A program made the position numbers and the translations under genes. DNA of 64,000 nt from assembly GCA_025201845.1 (NCBI GenBank), contig MU604008.1, positions 2,041 to 66,040 of the forward strand, given 5' to 3'. Of this stretch, positions 19,994 to 30,066 are shown piece after piece. A model generated the notes under the pieces. That model was not told where the DNA came from. It searched no databases and saw only the letters and a program-made list of their open reading frames with translations. The stretch is from Martensiomyces pterosporus (lineage: Eukaryota > Kickxellomycota > Kickxellomycetes > Kickxellales > Kickxellaceae). The stretch's first letter is position 1; every line of letters starts with the position of its first letter.

Positions 19994-22220
19994 TCACTCG
20001 CTTAACAGGAAGTCCAGGAGCGCAGTGGTGCCCTTGGCGCTAAGCAGCGTGGAAACGAGGTCCTTCGCTCGGGAGACTTGGCTGCTGTTGTTGCCAGTAT
20101 CTACTGCGCCAGCACCTGGTGCTTGTTTACTAGCGGTAGCAGCAGCTGCACCGTCTTCAGCAGCAGCAGGAGAGGAATCGTGCTCGTCATGGCGTTGCGC
20201 TTCCTCCAGCTCTACCGGTGCAGGCCGCAGGCGCTTCGACACACCGTCATCCACGCAACCACCAACAGTCGGAGTGCCTGCCCGACATTTCCGCTTATTG
20301 CCGCTTTCCGCCTGACCAGCCTTATTGCCAGGGCCGCCATTCGAACCCGTCTCCAGTTTGCAGGCGCAAAGGCCGTCTGGGTGCCTGGTCGATCGAGATA
20401 AAACCTGTCTTACTGCTTCTAGCATATCCGAGTCCGCAAGGCCGTGCTCCGCTAAAATACGCGATCTGCGAGACCGCATAGCCTGATTTGAAACACACAT
20501 GCCTTTATTGGCATCAGGTCCACCGCCACTACCATCTGCCACAGCAGTCGATGCTGGTGGTTCGGGGGAAAAAGCTGCCGTAGTAGCAGCTGCTGTGTAT
20601 GCGTCGCCGCTGCGGTTGATTAGTGGCGTTAGGATGCTCGCTGCAGTAGTGCTCAGAAGCGCAAGCCTGTCCTCCTGGCTCTTACTCGATTCTCCATCGG
20701 CAGGCTCTGCATCGCCATGACTATCGCTGCCTGCCTCACCAGATGCGCCTTGCGCCACTGTTTGCTTTGCTGTGGTCATAATAAAGCGCGCTACATCCTG
20801 CTGGAATGTGACAATCGACTGGAGCCACTCCGCAACAGACATACTCGGCTGCTCGCCATCCTGCCGCGGATCAGCAGCAGAGGAGGGCGTTTCGGAAGTC
20901 GAAGCAGATGAAATATCGTTATTCTGCACAACACCCCGTTTCTTCTCTAGCGCACCACGACAGCCCGACGCACGGCTCCCAAATATTTGACGAATATGGC
21001 TGGAAGGGAGGCGGTACTTCACTTTGGGGTCAAATAGCTCCTGCGATGGCGGTGGGTCGTCATCGATAATCTCAATGACGCCGCTGTTCCGCGCATTAGC
21101 CGGCGAGTCAGACAAGTCAACCACCCTCTCCTTGCGAAACTTGTGGTGTCTGTGCATAGCGTGGTCGGCGTGGTTCGGACACATCCACTTTTTGTGCGGC
21201 GGAGGCGCAGCCGATAGCGGCGGATCGAGGCAGTCCCAGTGCCAATTCAACGGGCAATAGTCGCAGCGGACTACCAGTCCATGGAGTGCAGAGAGCCCGC
21301 ACCTATAGCACAGGATCGGCTCATTGTGATCATCCACCAGCCGTGTGAAATCGCGGTTCGCCGGGCCCGCATTGGCTCTCTGCGGCCGGTCCTCGCGCGT
21401 GTTGACAAACGTGCCGTCAACGTCGGCCTCAATTCCGTCGAACTGCCGGCGGATATCCTCGGGCACTGAAAACGCTCGCGGGTTCTTGAACTCCATATCG
21501 GATATCAGTGGATAGAATATGTTTTTGGCGTGTGCGCGCGATTTGCGTCTGCGTGTTGCCAGGTGCGCGCACTCGCGGCAGAACCAGTGGTCGATCGTGC
21601 CCACCGTTTCGTATGCTATGGGTGGCTCGGCACACAGAAAGTGAAACACGCGTGGGCACGAGTCGCAGCAGATAAACTGACCTGGTTGGCCGCAGGCGTC
21701 GCAGGTATCGTGTGTTTTCTCCGATTGCGGACCACCCGCCGCGCCGTTTGCCTGCTTCTTTGGCCTACCATGGAATAGGGGCAAGCAGGCGGTATTTAGC
21801 CAAGGCAGCAGCTGAGCAGGGGTTCAAAGTCCCTGAGAATGCACTTCCAACAGTGGCGGAGAGTGCGTCTTACCTGGATGGCCGCGACGCAGAGTCGTGT
21901 GTCCCGTTTGTACATTGCCTGGAGCCTGGCTTGGTTGGGGTGTCCATCGCTGCCACTGCAGCCGATCCCGGTGTTGTGGGTGCTGTTTTTGGTGCTGGCG
22001 GTGTCGCTAAATAACTGGGTGTCGGCGTGGTTGCATGGCTACCGTCTGCAGTGGCGCTTGCTTCGATCGATCCATTCGTATGCCCGCTCCCCTGCATGCC
22101 CTCGTGGCCATCCATCGAGCGCAGAGACGGGTGCTCGACGCTCTCGCCCTCACATAGTCGTCGAATGTACTCGGTGGTCTCAACAAACTCGTCTGACGTG
22201 CGGCGAGTCTCTATCGCCAT
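19994..22220 (-). CDS. RCO1: Two-PHD-finger chromatin protein, Rco1/PHF12-like
   Basis: Probable reader subunit of an Rpd3S/Clr6-type histone deacetylase complex. I join two exons: 22220..21874 and 21764..19994 (705 residues). The donor is CAG|GTAAGA, the acceptor GGTAG|G, and both sides are in phase; the PHD frame has no ATG before the first finger and only a TTG at 21784. Exon 1 begins MAIETRRTSDEFVETTEYIRRL and is otherwise Ala/Thr/Pro rich. PHD1 is CDACGQPGQFICCDSCPRVF...CRECA and PHD2 is CYRCGLSALHGLVVRCDYCP...CPNH, separated by a region with KNPRAFSVPEDIRRQFDG, an order and spacing typical of Rco1-like proteins. The C-terminal half is low complexity. The ortholog call rests on the PHD pair and could instead be a related two-PHD protein. 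Confidence 0.72.
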
Positions 22221-23235
22221 TGGCCTCGCAAGCAGCTAAAGCAAGGTATGCGGGGTGAAAAGGCGTAAGGAGAGACGTGGTTGAGTGCGCGAGAAAAGGA
22301 ATATATGCGTTGCTGTATGTAGCGGAGACATGCCTCTTGCCGTGACAACACAGCAGCAGTCTGGCTGTTTACCTTTACCCGTTCCTCAATCCCGCAAAAG
22401 GCTCAGTCTCTGGCTTTCAGGTAAGAGCCAGGCCGTGCAGAAATGTATGCGTTCCTCCTATGGCTGAACCTCCAGACAGAGATTCGCGAAACCAAAACAG
22501 CCGCCGTCCTCCAAGTCGGCCGGGCTGGCTGCTGTCGTGGCTGTCTCGCGCGTGTGCGTCCCGCGTCAAAGTGTGGATAAGGGCGCTAAGACCACAGCAA
22601 AAAGCGCCGCGGATAGCCTATGTAAAAGATCTGCCTCTCGCTAGAGCGTCCTGCGCACAATCCGCCCTCTTGTTCAGAAGTGCGCGCCTTAGGAGCCCCA
22701 AAAGAGTTGTGCAAATGATCGATGGCGCTGCGTACCGAGTATCCGCGAGATCCTGCGTTAGTATAGGCAATGCAGCGCTGTATGTCGCTGCTGCCGCCGT
22801 TCGCACAGAGCAAAGGTGAGCCAAAAAGAGAAGGAGACGAAGGAGACGAAGAGCGGACCGCCAAAAGATGAAGCTGGATAGCCGAGAAGCGCTGAAAAGC
22901 AAAGGAGAAGTGGAGGGGACACCGGCCAAAAGTCTCCAGGCGCTTCATTAACGCGTTCGTGGAGAACAATATATCACGTGATTGGAGCGCGGCGAATCAG
23001 CTGCGCGTTCTGATTGGGTAATCAGATTGGATCTGAAGCAAAGAAAATGCCGTTTTTTTTCTTTCTCCCCGGCCAGCGGCGCAGTGGGATGAAAAAAGAC
23101 GCACACAGCTCGCCTTTGTTCTGGCCTCGCTCTTGCAATCGCTTGTAACCACATATCTTCGACTCTACCTTTATCGCACAGCACCTGTATTCGCCTGATA
23201 CGCATCGAGAAACAGCAGCCAGCAGCTAGAGCAAA
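22221..23235. other. Intergenic region with a doubtful two-exon ORF and the SSF1 promoter
   Basis: About 1 kb between divergent genes. A plus-strand frame at 22460-22815 can be spliced (donor AAAG|GTGAGC, acceptor CTCCAG|G) to 22940-23021, giving 145 Arg/Ala-rich residues with no family I recognise. The proposed second exon overlaps the CACGTG/ATTGG cluster of the SSF1 promoter, which argues against it. Competing minus-strand frames cover the same bases. I do not call a gene here. Confidence 0.35.
22975..23030 (+). promoter_or_regulatory. E-box plus three CCAAT boxes upstream of SSF1
   Basis: CACGTG at 22975-22980 directly abuts ATTGG at 22981-22985, with two more ATTGG (reverse CCAAT) at 23013-23017 and 23026-23030, 205-260 bp before the SSF1 ATG. 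These are binding motifs of bHLH factors (Cbf1-like) and the HAP/NF-Y complex. Their clustering suggests the core upstream activating region of this ribosome-biogenesis gene; binding is inference. Confidence 0.5.
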
Positions 23236-24624
23236 ATGGGCCACGGACGCAAGAAGAGAAGAACGCATGTCGTTCCTACCCAAGAGGAATTGGAGACAAT
23301 TCCAAAGTCGCTGGTCGTGAAATCGGGCTCAGTAGGGCGCACAGTCTCCGCTCTCGTCGCCGATGTCCGCCAGGTAATGGAGCCCAACACCGCAAGCAAG
23401 CTGAAGGAGCGCAAAACCAACAAGATCAAAGACTACGTCGCAGTCAGCAGCCAGCTGGGTCTCAGTCATCTGATGCTGTTCTCGCAGACGGAAATCGGCA
23501 CAAACGTGCGGATCGGGCGCATCCCCCGCGGCCCCACGCTGTCTTTCCGCGTGAACAAGTACTCCCTGGCAAAGGACTGCTTGAGGCTGCAGAAGGTGCC
23601 CCATACCTCGGGTACCGAGTACAAAACATCGCCGCTGGTTATTCTGAACAACTTTGCCGGCGAAGACAGAGGCAAGGAGTTCAAGCTCATGACGGCTATG
23701 CTGCAGAACCTGTTCCCAGCCATCAACCCATCGACGATGCTCCTCGCCGATGCGCGCCGTGTCGTCTTGTTCAACTACAACGAGGCTACTGGCATGGTCG
23801 ACTTCCGCCACTATGCTATTGTTGTGAAGCCCGTTGGCATCACCAAGGGCGTGAAGCGCGTGATTACTGCAAAGAACCTGCCATCGCTTGCCGGGTTCGA
23901 TGATATTAGCGAGTACGTGCTCCGCGAGGCCTTTGCCTCTGAAAGCGATGTTGAGGATGGGCCTGAGAACTCGGTCACGCTTGCCCAGGACTACGTGGGT
24001 CGGGGCAACAAGAAAAACGAGCAGCGCGCAGTCCGCTTGATGGAGCTTGGCCCGCGCATGGAGCTCAAGCTGATGAAGGTGCAGGCTGGTCTTTGCGACG
24101 GCGATGTGCTCTACCACGACTACCGGCACAAGACTGAAGAGGATATCGAGAAGGATGCCAGGCTGCGCCAGATCAAGCTCACGCGCCAGGCCCGCCGCCG
24201 CAAGGAGCAGGAGGCGAATGTCGAGCGCAAAAAGAAGGACAAGGCCAAGGAAAAGGCCAAGGACAAGCCATGGAAGAACGAGAAGAGGGATAGCGACGAT
24301 GGAGAGTCCTCTGCAGATGAGTCCTTTGATGAGGATGATGACAGCGATGAGTCTGGCAGCGAAGAGCCTGTGGAGAAGCCCACCAAGAAGCGCGTAGCTG
24401 CCGACGACTTTGGCGCCGACGAGTACAATGAAGACGATCTGTTCAATGAAGACGATGGATTGTCTGGCGGCGGCTCTGACAGTGAAAACTTTGAGGGCGA
24501 GGAGCGCGAGGAGGAGGAAGATCGCAAGCCAGCCAAGAAGATGAAGAAGAGCAAGCCTAGCGATTCAAAGAAGCCCAAAGGATCCAAAGGATCCAAAGCC
24601 AAGAGCAGCGACAAGCGGAGGTAA
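23236..24624 (+). CDS. SSF1: Ssf1/Peter Pan family 60S ribosome biogenesis factor (Brix domain)
   Basis: Nucleolar protein that binds pre-27S rRNA and is needed for early 60S subunit maturation. The 462-residue frame starts MGHGRKKRRTHV and carries a Brix domain at about residues 30-290: HLMLFSQTEIGTNVRIGRIP, RGPTLSFRVNKYSLAKD, ILNNFAGEDRG, MLLADARRVVLFNYN, FRHYAIVVKPVGITKGVKR and RAVRLMELGPRMELKLMK are the expected Ssf1/Ppan blocks. The C-terminal third is a long charged tail (Lys/Glu, then Asp/Ser acidic runs, then Lys-rich), usual for nucleolar assembly factors. No intron is needed. Tail-to-tail with the Yth1 gene. Confidence 0.95.
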   Translation: MGHGRKKRRTHVVPTQEELETIPKSLVVKSGSVGRTVSALVADVRQVMEPNTASKLKERKTNKIKDYVAVSSQLGLSHLMLFSQTEIGTNVRIGRIPRGPTLSFRVNKYSLAKDCLRLQKVPHTSGTEYKTSPLVILNNFAGEDRGKEFKLMTAMLQNLFPAINPSTMLLADARRVVLFNYNEATGMVDFRHYAIVVKPVGITKGVKRVITAKNLPSLAGFDDISEYVLREAFASESDVEDGPENSVTLAQDYVGRGNKKNEQRAVRLMELGPRMELKLMKVQAGLCDGDVLYHDYRHKTEEDIEKDARLRQIKLTRQARRRKEQEANVERKKKDKAKEKAKDKPWKNEKRDSDDGESSADESFDEDDDSDESGSEEPVEKPTKKRVAADDFGADEYNEDDLFNEDDGLSGGGSDSENFEGEEREEEEDRKPAKKMKKSKPSDSKKPKGSKGSKAKSSDKRR

Positions 24625-24787
24625 TGCTGAGCTGCTGCTTGATTCGGTCACGTGAGTGGATCCTTGCTTTGCCATCAGCATGGTTCTCAAGACTGGATAC
24701 ATTTGCATCAACCCGCTGTTGTTTTGAGTTGCTTGTCAGCGTATTTATTAATGAAATTTTTACAGAAAAAGAATACGAAGAGCACAC

Positions 24788-25612
24788 CTAATGCTGCTGC
24801 TGCTGCATCGCCTGTTGTTGTAGCATCGCTTGTTGCATCGCCTGCTGCTGCATCGCCTGCTGCTGCTGCTGCTGCTGCACCATGTTCTGTGCGTTGTTTA
24901 CGTTCGCGCTCGTGTATCCGCCGTCTGGGTGCATTATTGGCAGCTCGAACCTGGGGTGCGTGTTTGGGCAGTTTGGGCCCTGCGGACAGAGGCCGAATAG
25001 GTAGTTCGGACACGCCAGCCGTCTGACATGCTTGTTTCTGCACTTGGCCCCATGCTTGCAGAACCCACGTGCATACCAGGGACATTCCTTGATTCTAGCC
25101 TCAGGATCAATGTGCTGGTACACGCACTCATCGCCATTCGAGCACCGCCCATGCTGAGAATAGAACATGCACTCGGGCATCTTCTTCAAATTGTACTCGT
25201 GTAAAAACTCGCACCTGTCTCCCTTCTTGCACAGCCCACGAAGCCAGTGCTTGCACACAACAGCACGGTCACCAAACCGCGCTCCAGGGCCAGACCTCTC
25301 TTGGTTGATCTGTGCCTGTGTCAGGTGCCTGTATGTGCAGTTGTTTCCTTTCCAGCAATGGCCCTTGAGGAAGAAGTTGCATACTCCGGTTTTCCCGTCA
25401 TTTATGGACCTGGATTTGAGAGCTGCTGGTGTCTGGTCGATTGCCAGCCTGATTTCGTTCTTGACGTAGTCCTCAAAGTCAAATGTGATTGCCTCTGCAC
25501 AGCGCCTGTTGTCGAGTGCGCTGAAGCCCTGCTCGCCCAGGTGCGTGCTGCTTCCTGTGGCTGCGCCGTTAACTGCTGGTGCTGATGTCGTTGCTGCTGC
25601 CATCGTCGCCAT
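24788..25612 (-). CDS. YTH1: Cleavage and polyadenylation factor subunit Yth1/CPSF30 (CPSF4)
   Basis: RNA-binding zinc-finger subunit of the polyadenylation complex that recognises the poly(A) signal. From the ATG at 25612 (MATMAAATTSAP) the protein is 274 residues. The family block FDFEDYVKNEI is followed by five CCCH fingers: CNFFLKGHCWKGNNCTYRH, CKHWLRGLCKKGDRCEFLH, CMFYSQHGRCSNGDECVYQH, CPWYARGFCKHGAKCRNKH and CPNYLFGLCPQGPNCPNTH. There is no C-terminal CCHC zinc knuckle, as in yeast; instead the tail is a Gln/Met/Ala repeat run from a CAG-type repeat. The open frame extends upstream to 25801 but that part has no family similarity. Divergent from the holocytochrome c synthase gene. Confidence 0.95.
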   Translation of the reverse strand: MATMAAATTSAPAVNGAATGSSTHLGEQGFSALDNRRCAEAITFDFEDYVKNEIRLAIDQTPAALKSRSINDGKTGVCNFFLKGHCWKGNNCTYRHLTQAQINQERSGPGARFGDRAVVCKHWLRGLCKKGDRCEFLHEYNLKKMPECMFYSQHGRCSNGDECVYQHIDPEARIKECPWYARGFCKHGAKCRNKHVRRLACPNYLFGLCPQGPNCPNTHPRFELPIMHPDGGYTSANVNNAQNMVQQQQQQQAMQQQAMQQAMLQQQAMQQQQH

Positions 25613-25949
25613 CGCCGGAGAATAGAGCTCAATGCAGTATTGCGTGTGAAAAGTAATAAGAGAAAAAACAAGAAATGAAGCAACAGTGCTTTCTGCTAGA
25701 AGCGCCAGCAAAGTGGGCTTTTTGTCTGATTTGTCAAAAGTGACAAGGACGGGAAAGGGACGCCCGCGACTCTTGGGTGCGCCCAGTAAAAAATCGGGCA
25801 AGTCACATCATATCTTGCTCCCCTTTTTTGCGCCAGGGCGTGAATTCCGCAGAGCCAGCTCTTTCCTTTACATAAGCAATATCTACACACTTTATTCCCT
25901 TGCGCTGGGCGACGGTAATAGCCAGCTAACCAGCCAGCGAGGCTTGCAA
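25613..25949. promoter_or_regulatory. Divergent promoter, YTH1 / CYC3
   Basis: A 337-bp gap between two divergent start codons. Both neighbouring frames stay open into it but without family similarity, so it is leader and promoter. No other gene. Confidence 0.5.
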
Positions 25950-26804
25950 ATGGCAGACACGATTGCTGATTCGAAACCAAAGGGCGGCTGCCCAGTAGAC
26001 CACAAAGCGCAGGGCGCGCCAGCTACAGCGCCAGCGTCTGGGTGTCCAGTGGACCACGCATCGATGGGCAAAGGAAGCGCAGGCGAGGCGAACGCAGCCT
26101 GCCCTGTAGACCACAACTCCGAGGCAGCCAAGGCGTTTCTGCCCGATGGTGGTCCAAAGATCGACCCGCACAACCAAATGCCGCTCGTCCCCGAGCAAAA
26201 CGCATCGCCGGGCCAGCAGGGATCGCTTTCAACGGAGCGCACAATGTCGTCAATTCCGCGTGCGGACAGATACCAATCGGCTGGCCCATCCGAGTGCCCA
26301 GCGCTACACGACACCGATGGCGATGCCGTAAAGAGGGAGGCAGAGGGCAGCAGCAAAGCGCACAAGGATAGGTGGATCTACCCGTCCGAGCAAATGTTTT
26401 TCAACGCAATGAAGCGCAAGAACTGGAACCCGCGTGAGGAGGATATGAAGTCGGTAGTCCCGATCCACAACGCTGTCAACGAAATGTGCTGGAATCGCAT
26501 CTTGGAGTGGGAGAACATGCACAAGAGCACTTGTGGTGGCCCCCAGCTGCTGAGGTTCGAGGGCAAGGCAAATGATCTTACGCCCAGAGCCCGGTTCCGC
26601 ACGATGCTCGGATATCGCAAGCCATTTGATAGACATGACTGGACTGTTGATAGATGCGGCAAACCCGTTCGATATGTGATCGATTTCTACGAGGGCAAGA
26701 AGGACGAACGCAACCCCCTTGCACCCTCCTTCTACTTGGACGTTCGCCCAGCGCTTACTCTTGAGGGTGCCTGGGATCGGGCCCGCAAGTACTGGGGATT
26801 CTAG
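25950..26804 (+). CDS. CYC3: Holocytochrome c synthase (cytochrome c heme lyase)
   Basis: Mitochondrial intermembrane-space enzyme that attaches heme covalently to cytochrome c (and possibly c1). From the ATG at 25950 (MADTIADSKPKGG) it has 284 residues. The N-terminal part holds four Cys-Pro heme-binding motifs (GCPVDHK, GCPVDHA, ACPVDHN, ECPALHD), more than the two of yeast Cyc3. The conserved HCCS core follows: WIYPSEQMFFNAMKRKNWNP, IHNAVNEMCWNRILEWE, PRARFRTMLGYRKPFDRHDW, and VRYVIDFYEG with the catalytic-site His in the HDW and IHN motifs. Ends at a helix typical of the family (GAWDRARKYWGF). Open frame upstream to 25686 is not family-like. Confidence 0.95.
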   Translation: MADTIADSKPKGGCPVDHKAQGAPATAPASGCPVDHASMGKGSAGEANAACPVDHNSEAAKAFLPDGGPKIDPHNQMPLVPEQNASPGQQGSLSTERTMSSIPRADRYQSAGPSECPALHDTDGDAVKREAEGSSKAHKDRWIYPSEQMFFNAMKRKNWNPREEDMKSVVPIHNAVNEMCWNRILEWENMHKSTCGGPQLLRFEGKANDLTPRARFRTMLGYRKPFDRHDWTVDRCGKPVRYVIDFYEGKKDERNPLAPSFYLDVRPALTLEGAWDRARKYWGF

Positions 26805-26977
26805 ACTGTATCCGTCAGAAAGCGCAGCCATCTTCTAAGGCAGCGTGTCGCTCTTCTGTCTTTTAATTGCCATTATCCAACTACAAAATACACAGCCGCA
26901 AGCATCTAGTATATACCATCAGGTAAAACAAAAGCATACAGTTCACAGTGCCCACGATGCTCTCGCGCGTCTGAGCA

Positions 26978-28444
26978 TCACTCCACTGCCAGCAATCGTG
27001 ATGTTTCTGCTTCGACGCCCCAGCGCTTTGCGCTATGCATGATGTGCCGCCTCACTTGCTTGACCTTGTGCTGGTATCTGTTTTGAATGCACATCTGCCA
27101 GCTTGCAGCGACGAGGTCAGAGTGACCCAGATGCACCCACATGGGTATCAGATGCGACAGAGTCGTGTCATCTGGAACAAGCCCCTCGCTGCGCAAGCGC
27201 AGGTATAGCTTGTGCATTGCGCTTGTAGCATCTGCCAGCGCTGCTCGGTCCGCATCAGCCACATCGGCCTTGGCTTCGCTTTGGATGCACCCACACGCGA
27301 CATGAGAAAGCCGGGCCAACAGCACGTTGTATGTAGCGATATCATATCGAATGCCGTGCCTGAGCGCAACTGACATGGCCCTAGAGCTTGGTCCCGCCCT
27401 AGTCTGCTCTGCACCCTCGCCTAAGCACAGGCTGCTGCTAATGCTGCTGGGCTGTATCGCATCGAGGGAACAGCGCAAGACCGCATTGAAAAGACCCGCG
27501 AGATGTGCCACCTCGGCGTAAGCCTTGCCCGCACTCGGAAGCTCATTCCTGCAGGCGATTTCAAATAGCTGCAGCGCCTTGTCCACGGACCCAGCACGCG
27601 AGTATCCCAGCACAAGCTTTGCGAGCGCTCTAGTGTTAACGCCGCCCTGTTTCTTCATCTCGTTTGCTAGAGACCCGTGTGCATGGCCGTATTTGGTCCA
27701 TATCTGCTCAGCAATTGCCATCTCGCCACGATCAACCGCCTCCGATACAATGCGCGTAACAAGTCGCTGGGAAACAGGCATTCCGTGCGTTTCTGTGTAG
27801 TTCAGCACATCTCTGACTCTCTCCCAGCGACCGCTGCTGCACCAAGCACCAGCGATGCTGGCTACAGTTACCTCGTTCGGCTGTGGCACAGAAATTGATA
27901 TGGTTGAGCGATCCGGAAGTGTCAGGGCCAGCGACCCTAGCTGCATCTGCTCAAAGACCCGCATAGCATACTCTGCGTCCCCGTGCCGGATATACGCGTT
28001 AATGATAACGGTGAACGTCTGCACGCACGGATCAACACGGTGCTTTCTAAAGTCGCCAAGCCATAGGTGCATATCGTGCGGGATCGCAAACGAGGGCGGC
28101 ACCGATCCCAGCTCAATCTCTAGCAGCTTTGTCAGGTGCATCGATGTCATTAGCTTTGGGTCACGGTGGCTCAGCGAGTTCACGACTCTGTGCGCAAGGC
28201 TTCGGGCAGGATCTCTCGATGCATGGCCCTCCGTGAAGTGATCCCGCTTGCACACCCTGCGCACCATCTGCTGATGCATTTTAGGTCTGGGCTTGTATTT
28301 TCGACTGCCTGCGTATTGAGCAAGCTGCTGTTTTCGGAGCGAAATAAGCACAATTCGGGCAATGTCTGCGTTCACTAGTCTGGCTGGCAATTGGTGCGCC
28401 CACAGAACGACTTCGCTGTAACACTGCCTCCGATAAAGCGCCAT
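26978..28444 (-). pseudogene. PPR protein, C-terminal fragment of a gene broken by a 76-bp duplication
   Basis: 488 residues open from an ATG inside the duplicated block. It contains the repeat-bearing half of a mitochondrial-type PPR protein: TFTVIINAYIRHGDAEYAM, TVASIAGAWCSSGRWERV, ALAKLVLGYSRAGSVDKALQ and TYNVLLARLSHVACG followed by a C-terminal LSHLIPMWVHLGHSDLVAAS unit. Its first 15 residues (MALYRRQCYSEVVLW) repeat the last residues of the upstream fragment, which shows the two frames were one. With one copy of the 76-bp block removed the two fragments are in phase and make one protein of about 835 residues. Translation could in principle restart here, but it would lack the targeting sequence. 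It may be an assembly error rather than a true mutation. Confidence 0.75.
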
Positions 28445-28548
28445 TAGCAGATCCGTGACTGCGGATTCAGGCCGCCCACAGAACGACTTCGCTGTAACAC
28501 TGCCTCCGATAAAGCGCCATTAGCAGATCCGTGACTGCGGATTCAGGC
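28397..28548. repeat. Exact 76-bp tandem duplication inside the PPR gene
   Basis: 28397-28472 and 28473-28548 are identical over all 76 bases, with sharp ends on both sides. Since 76 is not a multiple of 3, the duplication shifts the frame and brings a TGA into frame right after the second junction (LWAA then stop). There is no AGGT in the block, so a 76-nt GT-AG intron cannot remove one copy exactly. Confidence 0.97.
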
Positions 28549-29582
28549 AGATGGCCAAGCACCCTGCAGTCTTTGCCGATAAGCATGCTGGTTAGCTGCA
28601 GCAGAATGCCCTTGTGGATTGACATCGATGCCAGTGTATGAATGACAGCCAGGCACAGATCATACGTCGGAGCTTGGCTGGCAGTGCTACACTCTTGTTG
28701 TGTATCCGATACCACAGAGCTCCATAGCCGACAGCAACCTTTGTCAACCTCGAGTAGCGCCCTAAACGCGCCCACTGCCTTTGACTGCCGCCCCAGCGCC
28801 AGCCAGCCCTCAATAGTGCATGAGGCTGCCTGCTCAACAGCTCTGTAGGCGATCCTGAGGGATACCGAGGTCGGTGGCGAGCCCGCTGACCCGCCATTGC
28901 TGGAATCCACGCCCTGCGCTACGTGTGAATTTAGCAGCTTTGCCTTCGCAAACGCCGCAGATCGGGAAAAGAGCTCATCGAGGGCCCTTTGCGCCAAACC
29001 CATTTCCAATGCCTTCGAGCTTCTTGTGCAAATATCAGCTACCATCAGCATTATCCGGATTGCCGGCTCCAAAGAATCGTCGTCCATGGCGCTCATACCG
29101 CCGCGATAGCTGCCTGGCTTGTGATCCTTCAGTCCATCAAACAGCGTGCGCCAATGCGTGAATTCGCCAGGCGATATGAGCTCTGCTGTTCCTGCGGCCT
29201 CTGCCGCCAAGGAGACGTCTGTTAATCTATCTAGCAGCGACTCGAGATCCGAAGTGTCAATCACTGGCTGTGGGTGCCCCGTATGCCTTGTGTAGTTCTC
29301 AGCATAGCCCCGTGCGTTAGTGGCGCAACACCGCCTAGATAGCGACGCCGTATTGTACGATCCAGAAGTGCACACAGCTAATGCTGTGGAGCCCAGGCGA
29401 CTTTCGGCGAAGGCAGATACACGCCGAAAGTACTCCAAAACTGGATCAGCTGCTGCCCCAAAAGAGGCGCGACTACCCCGCGGTCTCTGGGGATTCACGC
29501 CGCGCTGAGAATGCCGTAACCGAACATGAGCTGCCAGAGTTTCGGGCGCGCATTTCGCAACCAGGCAGCCTAGCCCCCGCAT
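28467..29582 (-). pseudogene. PPR protein, N-terminal fragment of the broken gene
   Basis: 371 residues from the ATG at 29582 (MRGLGCLVAKCAPETLAAHV), Arg/Ala rich at the start as in a mitochondrial presequence. The body is helical (RAVEQAASCTIEGWLALGRQ, AVIHTLASMSIHKGILLQL) and leads into SAVTDLLMALYRRQCYSEVV before a TGA created by the first bases of the second copy of the duplicated block. It is read with the fragment just downstream as one gene. If a transcript bypasses the duplication, both features should be merged into a single CDS 26978..29582. Confidence 0.75.
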
Positions 29583-30066
29583 GTGAACAGAGGGCGGTTA
29601 TACTAAATACTAGCTTCAGCAAAAGCGCGACTCTCCGCTAACCCGCTCTTCCAGTGCTTGGTTCGTCGGCTTTCGTCTGCGAATCAGCAAAAGGAACTCA
29701 CGGCTTTTTTGAAAACTCCCAGTCTGGCTGCCTCCAACTGTCGTCCTGCCGCTTCAAGCCGAGAAAGATAAGGGCGCTGGCAAGAGTAGCAAGAAAACAA
29801 GAAAATGCAAATGAGAAGCAGAAGCGTTGAATTGCATTGCAAGGCAGGGGCAATAATCACTGATAAAAATGCGAGCCGCTCGAGAAGCTTGAGCGAGTGC
29901 CGCGGAGTCGAGCCAAGAGCGAGAAATAGCTAAAATGGCAGGCGGTGCGTGCGGGCTGCAACATGATGGCATAGGTGATGGCAGTCTATTTGATCAGGGC
30001 GATGAAACGGATGGGATTAGTTGTAGAAAGCGGTATGGAACGGTGCTGTCGAGCATCCAAAGCGGC
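29583..30066. other. Intergenic, promoter of PPR gene 2 and 3' side of CLU1
   Basis: 484 bp without a recognisable gene; short frames on both strands have no motif. Confidence 0.5.

Noticed and set aside
28397..28548. One copy of the 76-bp block being a spliced intron
   Set aside because: An exact 76-nt GT-AG removal would need an AGGT in the block and there is none; other GT-AG pairs inside would not restore the original residues.
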